This document shows positions 1 to 8,205 of a stretch of DNA of 46,519 bases, one piece after another. The number at the start of each line of letters is the position of its first letter. The first letter of the stretch is position 1. Both the position numbers and the translations under genes were made by a program. The notes under the pieces were generated by a model. That model saw only the letters and a list, made by a program, of their open reading frames with translations, was not told where the DNA came from and did no database searches. The DNA is from Hungatella sp. Lineage in GTDB: Bacteria > Bacillota > Clostridia > Lachnospirales > Lachnospiraceae. Where the stretch lies: assembly GCA_022796015.1 (NCBI GenBank), contig JAAWHU010000021.1, forward strand, positions 1-46,519, in the 5' to 3' direction.

Positions 1-282
1 GTCATCCCCGCCTTTTAAGAACGCGGTTACCTCGTCCATGGAATCGGTACACCCTGTGACATAAATAATGGGAACATCGGAAGATTTTCGAATCTCCGTA
101 CAGATATCAAAGCCGAAGCGTCCCGGCAGGTTCAAGTCCAGCAGAATGATATCCGGACGGATGGCAAAAATCTGCGGAATTATGTGTTCAAATTCGGTAA
201 ACGCCGTGACCCGGTGCAGGGAGTTCTCCAGAAAATCTGTCATTTCCCGACGAGTCTCCTCTTCGTCTTCTAACAAACTCAT
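1..282 (-). pseudogene. Response regulator receiver domain, partial and chimeric at its 5' end
   Basis: Read leftwards from an ATG at 280-282, this frame gives a receiver domain: an acidic cluster (LLEDEEET), the phospho-acceptor segment LLDLNLPGRFGF, the IIYVTG strand and a final KGGDD, all in the usual order. It runs off the window before the YVTKP-type lysine and any DNA-binding domain. Family members begin with a longer first strand (for example hydrophobic-LLVEDEE), so the start seems to lack its first residues. The sequence just upstream is the body of the NeuA-PseG-like gene in another frame, so the ATG probably belongs to the junction and is not the native start. It would act as a two-component transcription regulator if intact. 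The domain call is firm. Whether a functional gene remains cannot be judged here. Confidence 0.75.
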
Positions 283-1471
283 ATTCCTTGTACACAGACC
301 TGCATATCATATTAAGAAGTCTATCTGAATAATTCTGCGGATCTGCACCACCAAAAGAAATAAATACACGTTTAACCTTATCGTTGATCTTAATTGGTTT
401 ATAGAACATGAACATCTTTCCACTGATATAATATCTCTCCCCTGCTTTCACTTGGGGAAGAGCTTCCTCATGGAACAATGCGTTAAACACTAAGTCTGCT
501 TTTATAATTCCTTCCCCATCATCTTCAAAATTAACAATCTTAGCATTTGGCATAACTGACTTAAGTCCTATCATATAATCAATAGAAGTCGTTAGGATAT
601 CATTAATAAAAATAGAATATTGTTGTTCCTTACAAATCTGATACAGCTCTGCAATTCCATCAACCGGTATTAAATTATGTTTGGTATTGCCAAATACCAT
701 TGGATCAGTCTGATTTATATCATAGTAGATATCAGGCTTTACATAGAATTCATCTGCAATTTCGAGTGCCCGATAAATGTGACCGATACCACGCTTATTA
801 TTTCCATTTACATAAATACCTACCTTTTTCCGGGATAATGTAGATTCTACACTACACAAATCCTTGAATGTGTCTATGTCCTGCGACTCATCTTCAGGAA
901 CTTCAAAAATATCAACCTTGTCTCCTATACGAGTCATAGGTGTAACAATAGATGCCTTAGAAATAACGAAGGCGCCTGTTTCCATATAGCACGGCGGCAG
1001 GTATTGTCTATTAAGTCTTTCCGTATAATTAGGAACCTTTTTTCCATCCTTTACGCCCCAGGAAAGATGCGGGGCGTTAATAGCTGATATAACAGTATCT
1101 AAATCATTATCAATCGCATATTGAATAGCCAAATCAAGGGTTTCAACACGAAGGGTCGGCGATGTCGGCTGCATTGTCACTATGAAATCCCATGATTTAT
1201 TTTGAGGAATAGCATCTGCAATTACAGCATCTAGGGTTACAGCATCTCCACAGAGGCTTACATCTCTCCAATGCACCTTAACCCCCATCTGTTGTGCAAT
1301 AATCTGAACCTCCGGAGAGTCAGTAGACACAATAATATCGGAAATATATTCTGAATGGATTGCATTATAAATAGAATAATAAACTAATGGATGTTCTCCA
1401 ATAATCCTAATATTCTTATTGGGAATCCCCTTAGACCCCGCTCTTGCTGGAATAACTGCTAATATATTCAT
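188..1471 (-). pseudogene. NeuA-like cytidylyltransferase fused to PseG-like domain, 3' truncated
   Basis: The N-terminal ~230 residues match CMP-sialic-acid-type cytidylyltransferases: the start MNILAVIPARAGSKGIPNKN carries the nucleotide-binding signature and SxxG-type loops follow. The second half resembles PseG-type UDP-sugar hydrolase/glycosyltransferase domains (NGNNKRGIGHIYRALEIA and VFISFGGADPQN). It would activate a nonulosonic acid (sialic-, legionaminic- or pseudaminic-like) with CTP for the capsule. I prefer the ATG at 1471, because GGAGG lies 11 nt before it; an upstream in-frame ATG at 1489 overlaps that ribosome site. Homology stops after KEYEFV, near position 272. The last ~27 codons read through the antisense-frame side of a response regulator gene and make no sense, so roughly the last 100 residues of the PseG-like domain are missing. 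No neuB-type synthase is in the window. Confidence 0.8.
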
Positions 1472-1492
1472 GAAACTATTTACCTCCATATT

Positions 1493-2893
1493 TCAAAAAA
1501 TTGATTTTCGTCTAAGGATCCTGCATAGTTCAAATATGCCGAGAAAAGTGCCAATACTCCATCGGATAGCCCAGTATGAACTAAATATATAAAACAAACA
1601 CACTCCTACAAAAACAAAAACGATGCCTGGAATGAACACCTGTATCTTTAAACCATAGCCCTCAAATTCTTGTGAATGAGTAACAATATAAAAATGGGCT
1701 ATAAATAAAGACATATATGATAAGCAGGTAGCCAAACCAGCCCCAAACATACCGCTTAAAGGAATCAAAATAAAATTTAAAATTATATTAACAATACCTG
1801 CCCCAACTGTTCCAAGAGCAATTATCCGTGTTTTTCTATTAAAAAACTCATAGTTAACAGGAAATTGGTACATAAAAGTAAAGTATACACTACATGTCAA
1901 AATGGGAATTGTATTAATTCCAGAGCTATAACTTCTATCAGCCATAACATACAACACTTCTGGAGATAACATCAAAAAGCCAAAAGTCAATATGCTAAAT
2001 AATTCCATATAATTTTTTGATTTCTTTCTTATAATACCCCAATCAGATCTGCTAAGATCATCGTAGTAAAAAGGGCACCATGTATTATTTAGAGCATTCA
2101 ATATTACCGTTAACACAGATGTAAGAGTATAAAACAAACTGTATATTCCTATCTCAGAATTTGATATTTTCATAAACTGCATCATAACTCTATCTGACTG
2201 TGAGAGAATATTCTGAGACAACGAGTGAAAAATAATCGGGAATCCAACCCGAAAAGCATATTCACAATAGTTTTTTTTCAATCCAGCAGGATTTGAAAAA
2301 AATAGGTATATCCATACTAATGCCGCAATAATACCATAAGGAATTACTACACCATATATTCTCCCTAAGTATTTATCATAATCAACCATGTTCCATATGA
2401 AAAATATTGATAATCCGGTTGTTAAAATAGATATAATAACAGAAAGACCAAAATTATTCCACGCTTTCTTTTCATATATAAATGAAGTTTGGGCAAAATT
2501 TACTATATAGTGCGAAAATGATAAGGAAACAACTAAAATAATATACCATACACTAATATTGGAATACTTTGAAACAACTGCACCCATAGCTGCAATTATT
2601 ATAGCTTCTAACACACATATAATTGTACTAAACAGAAGTATTGAATTTCTAAAATTTAAATACTGATCACTGAAATGGTACAGACCAGTGCCTATAGAAG
2701 AATGCATGCTTAATCCCATAAAGCAAGTGCCTATCATTACCCACGAATTAAAAACAGCGTATTGACCATATTGAGAAGCTCCCAACATTCTGGTAAAAAT
2801 AGGAGTGCTCAAAAAAGCAATCCCTTGTAGTATAAATGTACTGATAATATTTAGAGATGCAATTAAATTAATATTATTGCTTTTTTTTAACAT
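1493..2893 (-). CDS. Wzx-type polysaccharide flippase (oligosaccharide-unit exporter)
   Basis: A protein of about 466 residues made almost wholly of hydrophobic segments, with the start LIASLNIISTFILQGIAFLSTPIFTRMLGASQYG, which is characteristic in spirit of the PST/MATE-like flippases (aromatic/F-TP-IFTR-LG pattern). Around 12 to 14 membrane segments can be counted. It would move undecaprenyl-linked repeat units across the cytoplasmic membrane for polymerisation by the Wzy protein two genes upstream in the operon. The ATG at 2893 is preferred because GGAG lies 6 nt before it; an in-frame upstream codon at 2920 overlaps the preceding gene and lacks a good site. The gene is AT-rich, like its neighbours, as is common for transferable capsule genes. 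Substrate cannot be read from sequence. Confidence 0.88.
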   Translation of the reverse strand: MLKKSNNINLIASLNIISTFILQGIAFLSTPIFTRMLGASQYGQYAVFNSWVMIGTCFMGLSMHSSIGTGLYHFSDQYLNFRNSILLFSTIICVLEAIIIAAMGAVVSKYSNISVWYIILVVSLSFSHYIVNFAQTSFIYEKKAWNNFGLSVIISILTTGLSIFFIWNMVDYDKYLGRIYGVVIPYGIIAALVWIYLFFSNPAGLKKNYCEYAFRVGFPIIFHSLSQNILSQSDRVMMQFMKISNSEIGIYSLFYTLTSVLTVILNALNNTWCPFYYDDLSRSDWGIIRKKSKNYMELFSILTFGFLMLSPEVLYVMADRSYSSGINTIPILTCSVYFTFMYQFPVNYEFFNRKTRIIALGTVGAGIVNIILNFILIPLSGMFGAGLATCLSYMSLFIAHFYIVTHSQEFEGYGLKIQVFIPGIVFVFVGVCLFYIFSSYWAIRWSIGTFLGIFELCRILRRKSIF

Positions 2894-2910
2894 AATAACT
2901 CCGCTTTCGA

Positions 2911-4059
2911 CTATATACACTTGTCCATTAACATTGACAGACGCAGACTTGTTCTCTTCAAGTTAATATCATGTACTCTAGCCAAAAATTCCACATCACC
3001 TACAATATCATCAATTACAACACTCATAGAATTAGCTATACCTTCCGACAAAACAGTTGATCTATATGCTACAATATATTTTGTATTTGATATAGAATCG
3101 CCAATAGAAACCAAATTACAATCTTCAATATTAATTCCTGTTTCACTAAATGTATCAAAAATAAATTCTTTACTCAATGCCCGCGGGTGTTTACGAATAC
3201 TGCATGGAAACCCAGATTCAACAAACTTCAAAAGTATTTTCCTAATTTCTAACACCTCTGTTTCCGTTTCATTTGATAAATAATATGTGATATAGAAATC
3301 TGGTTGTTCTTTTTTCTTGTACTTTTGTTTTAGTCTTTCAGGAGTATAAATATGTGCATAGTTAATATTCGTATTTGTAAGTTCTAATATATCTATAGTC
3401 TCTCTATTCCATGCATAATATTCAGAAAAACGAAAGAATGCCATAGATGGATTGTAACAATACTCTCCGTGTTGGATACAGATATATTTGATACCTTTGT
3501 CCTCGCAATACCTAGTAATGATACTTGCAGTAAAATCTTGTTCTGTCTGCGTTGTTATGATAGCTTTGGGTCTATATTGCATAATCAGCATATAAATTCT
3601 ACACAAATGCAGCAATACAGCTACATTCATAAATGGTACAAATGGAAATTTTTTAAAGCATGTCCTGGATATCTTTCTCCCTTCATTATCAAGTGTATAA
3701 CTTATAATGCTGTTAATAATCGAATTTTTATTGTAATATACTCTGATTATCTTTTTATATGAATTTCTAATTTCAGCAGGCAGTTCTTCATCACTGACCA
3801 TATAGGCTTTGTCAGGGCAAGTAAGAACAGCATCTATTGTATCTAAATGAACAATATTTTTTCGCTTTGTCGTCATACAATAAATTACTGGGAATATAAT
3901 AAATGAAATCAATTTTTTTATAGGCATAAAATGATTCCCCCAAATCATACAGCCAATGTAATGTCTAAGTACCCGGTCGTAATCATCTTTTGGAAGTCCT
4001 AATCTATATATCTTTTTTTCCCACTTGTCAAGTGCCTTTCCCTTATAAATCTCATACAC
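2911..4059 (-). CDS. Putative GT-B-like glycosyltransferase with QHGE and KHP motifs
   Basis: A 382-residue, mainly soluble protein that I cannot place in a named family with certainty. Visible landmarks are a Rossmann-like stretch ending in IKYICIQHGEYC near the middle and SIRKHPRA about two-thirds along. An acidic-glycine or HG element followed by an HP motif is a layout seen in GT-B enzymes that use CMP-sugars (sialyl-, polysialyl- or Kdo-type transferases), and a CMP-sugar-forming NeuA-like gene lies two genes downstream. Transfer of a CMP-activated acidic sugar is therefore a reasonable inference but not shown. The start is GTG at 4059 with GAGGAG 8 nt upstream. The end abuts the Wzx start, consistent with one operon. 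Confidence 0.6.
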   Translation of the reverse strand: MYEIYKGKALDKWEKKIYRLGLPKDDYDRVLRHYIGCMIWGNHFMPIKKLISFIIFPVIYCMTTKRKNIVHLDTIDAVLTCPDKAYMVSDEELPAEIRNSYKKIIRVYYNKNSIINSIISYTLDNEGRKISRTCFKKFPFVPFMNVAVLLHLCRIYMLIMQYRPKAIITTQTEQDFTASIITRYCEDKGIKYICIQHGEYCYNPSMAFFRFSEYYAWNRETIDILELTNTNINYAHIYTPERLKQKYKKKEQPDFYITYYLSNETETEVLEIRKILLKFVESGFPCSIRKHPRALSKEFIFDTFSETGINIEDCNLVSIGDSISNTKYIVAYRSTVLSEGIANSMSVVIDDIVGDVEFLARVHDINLKRTSLRLSMLMDKCI

Positions 4060-4071
4060 GTTTGTATCTCC

Positions 4072-5196
4072 TCAAATTGTAAGTTTATTTTTCGTGTTAA
4101 AAAGCAAAAACATAATACTTATTAAACTAACGCTTTGAAATGTAGTCAATCCTGTATAAAACGGATGTAAACTGCAAATTGTCACATAAGATAATATGCA
4201 GGCTGCAAGATATCTTATATTCGCTTTCTGAAATGTAAATATTTTCTTTGAAACTCTGTAAAGGGAATATATAAAAAAGCTCAGGCCTGTAACGCCATAA
4301 ATAAGCATTATCTCTATAAATACATTATGCGCCTCTAGGGATTTGGTAATCATTTGTACTATATCATCTCCAGTTCCAAATATAACACAAAACTTTTCCT
4401 GATTTATAAAATAACTATATGCTCTTGTCCATATGCCAACTCTTGTCTTAAGCCCATCAGGATTCAAAGAAAGTTTTCCACTTGCAATTATCAGAGATAC
4501 CAAGGATGCTCCAATTAGTACTAGAATTAAAAATCTCATCAAGATTTTTTTATTCATTCTTATCTTTAATGTAATATAAATAAAAAACTCAAATAGTAAT
4601 AACAGCTGACTTGTTGTAGAACCCGAAATAGCAACAAAAAACAACGTTGTAAAAACAAATAGAACACTTATATTCACCCTTTTGGGCACATTACTTTTAT
4701 CTGGATATTTTAAATAATATAATGCTGTCGGTAAAAGAACAACAGAGATTCCGCTTCCCCCATTTAATGATCCCATTTGATAGCTTATCACATCATGATA
4801 GTGAGGATTCAGAATTGCACCAATGTAAAACAAATTAAAAATAGTAAGCATCCACATCACAAATCTAACAGAAAAACCATCTTTACAAACGGTTCCGAAT
4901 GCTAGTAACATTAATGCCGGAGCACAAATATTTTTTGTCAGACCATATAGCCTAATTGCCTGCGCAGTATCATAATTACCAGTTGAAATTTGTAAAATAT
5001 ATAATATTACATAGTACAATATAAAAAATACAGCTATATTATATCCTTTATTTCCTATTTGGATTTTTATATCATGTCTACTAATAATTACCATCGTTGC
5101 TAAGGATATCCACATTATCAATTCTGCGACAAATCCATTAAACAAAAGCGCTATTAAAAAAATTATTAGCAATAATTTTCTGATATCTATTTTCAT
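4072..5196 (-). CDS. Wzy-type O-antigen/capsule polymerase
   Basis: A 374-residue polytopic membrane protein with about ten hydrophobic segments, a long extracytoplasmic loop (roughly residues 240-290, containing LNPDGLKTRVGIWTRAYSYF and GTGDDIV) and a following EAHNVFIEIMLIYG segment. The R-x-x-x-W-x-x-A and H-N-x-x-x-E-x-x-x-x-x-G pattern is typical of the Wzy_C / O-antigen ligase-polymerase superfamily. It would join repeat units exported by the Wzx flippase at the outer face of the membrane. Start ATG at 5196 follows AAGGTG. Spacing to neighbours is 11-12 nt on each side, so it sits inside the operon. Ligase versus polymerase activity cannot be separated from sequence alone, but in a capsule locus with Wzx the polymerase role is far more likely. 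Confidence 0.82.
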   Translation of the reverse strand: MKIDIRKLLLIIFLIALLFNGFVAELIMWISLATMVIISRHDIKIQIGNKGYNIAVFFILYYVILYILQISTGNYDTAQAIRLYGLTKNICAPALMLLAFGTVCKDGFSVRFVMWMLTIFNLFYIGAILNPHYHDVISYQMGSLNGGSGISVVLLPTALYYLKYPDKSNVPKRVNISVLFVFTTLFFVAISGSTTSQLLLLFEFFIYITLKIRMNKKILMRFLILVLIGASLVSLIIASGKLSLNPDGLKTRVGIWTRAYSYFINQEKFCVIFGTGDDIVQMITKSLEAHNVFIEIMLIYGVTGLSFFIYSLYRVSKKIFTFQKANIRYLAACILSYVTICSLHPFYTGLTTFQSVSLISIMFLLFNTKNKLTI

Positions 5197-5206
5197 TATC
5201 CAAAAT

Positions 5207-6445
5207 TCACCTTTTTGTTTTAGTCCCTTTATTTACTGCTTCAACTTTTTCAATAATATTTTGGTATACATAATGAACGTCAAAATTGTTACAATAGTAT
5301 TCATATGCCCGTCGTCCAAATTCAATCAGATTTGACTCCATGGCTTTTCCGATACATTCCGTAAATCCTTCAATACTATTGCTTTCACACCACCATCCAA
5401 ATCCATTGTCAACACAAATCTTACCAACATCTGTAGAGTTATCTGTACATGCTAATACAGGTATTTTTGCCTGTAAATAACCTAATAATCGACTTGGAAA
5501 ATTCGGAACTGTAAATTTATGATTCAGAAATAGCATGCCTATGTCTGATGATGCTACAAGTATGTCATAATCTTCTTTAGGAAGCGTATTCAGCAGCATA
5601 AAATTTTCTTGTCCCTTACTTTTTACAAATTTATCTAACTTCCCATACTCTGTTCCATTTCCCACAACTACAAAAAACACTTCATTATTTTTCGATTGAC
5701 TCTCAATACATGTAATAAGAAAATCTATATCCTGGGCCAGTCCAAGATTCCCGCCGTAAATAAATATCTTTTTATTCAATGGAATATTATATTTTATTCT
5801 TACTTGTGTTCTGGTGTCCTCATCAATAGATTGATCAACAATCTCTATGGCATTCGGACAAATTTCAACCTTATTACGATTAACCTCCGGATTGTGTGCC
5901 AGCAAATATTCTATATTCGCATTAGACATACATCCAATATAGTCTGATACCTTATAAAATTCTTTTTCTATATAGCGAAAATATTTGTATAGTATTCCCT
6001 TAATACCCTTTTTATTCAACAGACCCATGTCCACTATATTTTGCGGAAATATATCCTTAAGCATTAAATATGTAATACAGTCATTATTTCTCTTTAAATA
6101 TTTTATCGTACTTAATAATGTGATAGGAGGTGTAGAATATAATACTAAATCAAACTTCTCCCTTCTAAAATACCTTCTTATAGCCATTTTATACTGGTAC
6201 CCAATGAGAATTGTTGATAATCCCTTTTCTATAAAACCGCATTCCCTGATATTTAAAGTTTTCACCTGTAGAACATGGATCCCCTTGTCAACTCTCAAGG
6301 TGGTCGGCAACCCTTCTTTTCTCTCATGCATTCCGACAGCGTATACATTATGCCCTTCCTCGTAGAACTTTCGCAATAAATCCGTATATATGCCAGAAAC
6401 ACTTATGTCATCTAATCTTCCAATCGTAAGAAATAAAATATGCAT
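5207..6445 (-). CDS. GT4-family glycosyltransferase (WbuB-like)
   Basis: A 412-residue GT-B glycosyltransferase. The N-terminal acceptor domain starts MHILFLTIGRLDDISVSGIY with a glycine-rich loop for glycosyltransferase binding, and the C-terminal donor domain includes IFIYGGNLGLAQDIDFLI and later LFLNHKFTVPNFPSRLLGYLQAKIPVLA, the F-P-S-R-L-x-x-Y-x-A-x-x-x-P-V segment typical of WbuB/GT4 enzymes. It would add one sugar to the lipid-linked repeat unit at the cytoplasmic membrane face. The gene lies between LicD and Wzy with gaps of 4 and 10 nt, so co-transcription is near certain. It is AT-rich. Donor and linkage are not predictable here. Confidence 0.85.
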   Translation of the reverse strand: MHILFLTIGRLDDISVSGIYTDLLRKFYEEGHNVYAVGMHERKEGLPTTLRVDKGIHVLQVKTLNIRECGFIEKGLSTILIGYQYKMAIRRYFRREKFDLVLYSTPPITLLSTIKYLKRNNDCITYLMLKDIFPQNIVDMGLLNKKGIKGILYKYFRYIEKEFYKVSDYIGCMSNANIEYLLAHNPEVNRNKVEICPNAIEIVDQSIDEDTRTQVRIKYNIPLNKKIFIYGGNLGLAQDIDFLITCIESQSKNNEVFFVVVGNGTEYGKLDKFVKSKGQENFMLLNTLPKEDYDILVASSDIGMLFLNHKFTVPNFPSRLLGYLQAKIPVLACTDNSTDVGKICVDNGFGWWCESNSIEGFTECIGKAMESNLIEFGRRAYEYYCNNFDVHYVYQNIIEKVEAVNKGTKTKR

Positions 6446-6449
6446 GTAT

Positions 6450-7373
6450 TTATCCCTTCATATCATCATAATTCACACCATAGTGCTGGCGGCAATATTC
6501 TTTATATGGAATATCTGGTTCATATTCAATGTTATGTTTATTGCCACGTTTCTCCAATGGTGGAAATTCCATATAATTTCCATATATAGTTTTCAAATTA
6601 TTGTCATATCCAGCCGGAATTGGCAGTTCGATCGTTTCAAATTTTTTATAGACAATCTCGTCAAAATCTTTTCTGTCCCAAAATAATTCCTCTGCCGTAT
6701 TATCTGCTATTAAAACGGTTGATACTTTTTCAGAAGCGTCATAGTCTCTTGATCTGAGTATTGCTTCATTCCTTAAAAAATATTTCTTATACGGAAAATC
6801 CCAAGGTAAATGTCTTAGAATAAATCTTAACACAGCTGCTCTTTTTGTTTTATTTACATCGTTTACATATGTATTACACAATGTGGACCAAAATTTAATT
6901 TTTCTACGGAAAGCCTTGTACTTATTAAAATCAGAATCAACGCCATCCAACGGCACAATGTCGATTGCTATACCATTATTGCATCTCTTATACATATTAA
7001 AATCACAATTTCCTGTAGTATTACTGTTTCTCAGGCTGGAATGTATCTCATAACTGTCAATATCCGATACTGTAGTTTGTAAAAAATATGGTTCTCTTAA
7101 TCCTTTCTTGCATATGGAAATAAACTTATCGTAATCTTTTCTTGGCATTCCAAAATCTATATCATCATCCCAAGGAATATATCCCTCATGCCGTACAACT
7201 CCCAATAATGTTCCGAATATAGCAAAGCATTTCAGATTATTCTCATCACAAATGTTCAAAAAATATTTTACTAAATCTAATTGTACTGCCCAAACTTTTT
7301 TTAATTTTGTGTCGATTGTCCAATTACACCTTACTTCTTCTTTAAAAAAATCATCTGATTGATGGTAATACAT
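6450..7373 (-). CDS. LicD-family phosphotransferase
   Basis: A 307-residue LicD protein. The diagnostic segment lies at about residues 50-80: FAIFGTLLGVVRHEGYIPWD followed by DDIDFGM, where the D-D-D-I-D acidic cluster of the nucleotidyltransferase-like fold is intact. LicD enzymes transfer phosphocholine or a related phospho-group (ethanolamine, ribitol, sugar-phosphate) from a CDP/UDP-linked donor to a glycan. Here it should decorate the capsule repeat unit. No licA/licB/licC choline uptake or activation genes are in the window, so phosphocholine as the group is unproven. Start ATG at 7373 has GGGAGAGG upstream. It is the first gene of the strongly AT-rich part of the operon. Confidence 0.85.
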   Translation of the reverse strand: MYYHQSDDFFKEEVRCNWTIDTKLKKVWAVQLDLVKYFLNICDENNLKCFAIFGTLLGVVRHEGYIPWDDDIDFGMPRKDYDKFISICKKGLREPYFLQTTVSDIDSYEIHSSLRNSNTTGNCDFNMYKRCNNGIAIDIVPLDGVDSDFNKYKAFRRKIKFWSTLCNTYVNDVNKTKRAAVLRFILRHLPWDFPYKKYFLRNEAILRSRDYDASEKVSTVLIADNTAEELFWDRKDFDEIVYKKFETIELPIPAGYDNNLKTIYGNYMEFPPLEKRGNKHNIEYEPDIPYKEYCRQHYGVNYDDMKG

Positions 7374-7407
7374 GATAAAACCTCTCCCGATTTTGATATA
7401 GCAGCAC

Positions 7408-8178
7408 TCATATATACTCCCCAGCCGTAAGCCGGAATGTTGAACCTGTCATCATCGCCGACGCATCGGACATCATATATATGAGGCCTTCCATATAGTC
7501 ATTACGTTCACACATGCGTCCCATTGGAAGTATCTCTGCTGCTCTTCTCCTCAGTTCTGCTTCACTTTCGCCCTGGCTGTTTCTCAGAGCAACTTCCCCC
7601 TCCGTAGGCGTCCAGCCAAGAGTCAGGTAATTACAGCGAATCTGTTCTGACGCATACTGATGTGCAATATGTTCCATGAGTATCCTTAATACACCTTTAG
7701 AACAAGCATAGGCTGCTCTGTCTTTCTGACCGCCCCATGCATGAGCAGAACCAGTAAGGACAATGCTTCCGCCGCCATTCAGCCTCATATATTTCACTGC
7801 CTGCTGACAGCAGAAAAACGCGGATTTAAAGTTGACATCCATGACCCAGTCAAACGTATCTTCGTCGCATGTATCCAGGGGACTAACCGGAGTTACTCCG
7901 GCATAATTGAAAAAACCATCTATCTTCCCATACTTCTTAAACCCTGCCTCAAAAAGATGTCTGCAGTCCTCAACTTTCAAAAGATCACAGGATACAAAAA
8001 TACCTTCTGAGCCAAATGTCCCTATGTTTCTAACTGCTTCCTTACCTGATTTCTCGTCACGGCCGCCAATGACAACTTTGGCGCCTTCACGACCAGCAAC
8101 CTCTGCAAAGGCCCTTCCAACCCCTTTTGTCCCGCCTGATATTACAATTACTTTATTCTTTAAGCGTTCCAGTTCCAT
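7408..8178 (-). CDS. SDR-family oxidoreductase
   Basis: A 256-residue classical short-chain dehydrogenase/reductase. The NAD(P)-binding glycine motif GGTKGVG is at residues 15-21, NYAG (the NNAG equivalent, here with tyrosine) near residue 90, the catalytic serine in VLTGSAHAWGG near 145, and the Y-x-x-x-K pair in YACSKG near 158-162. The R after the glycine motif's second strand (GGRD) suggests NADPH is possible. It follows the ATP-grasp gene by 27 nt and ends 34 nt before licD. It may oxidise or reduce a sugar or small acyl group used as a decoration. The substrate is unknown. Start ATG at 8178 has AAAGGA upstream. Confidence 0.82.
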   Translation of the reverse strand: MELERLKNKVIVISGGTKGVGRAFAEVAGREGAKVVIGGRDEKSGKEAVRNIGTFGSEGIFVSCDLLKVEDCRHLFEAGFKKYGKIDGFFNYAGVTPVSPLDTCDEDTFDWVMDVNFKSAFFCCQQAVKYMRLNGGGSIVLTGSAHAWGGQKDRAAYACSKGVLRILMEHIAHQYASEQIRCNYLTLGWTPTEGEVALRNSQGESEAELRRRAAEILPMGRMCERNDYMEGLIYMMSDASAMMTGSTFRLTAGEYI

Positions 8179-8205
8179 ACTTAGTCCTTTCTTCTCTTTA
8201 AGAGA

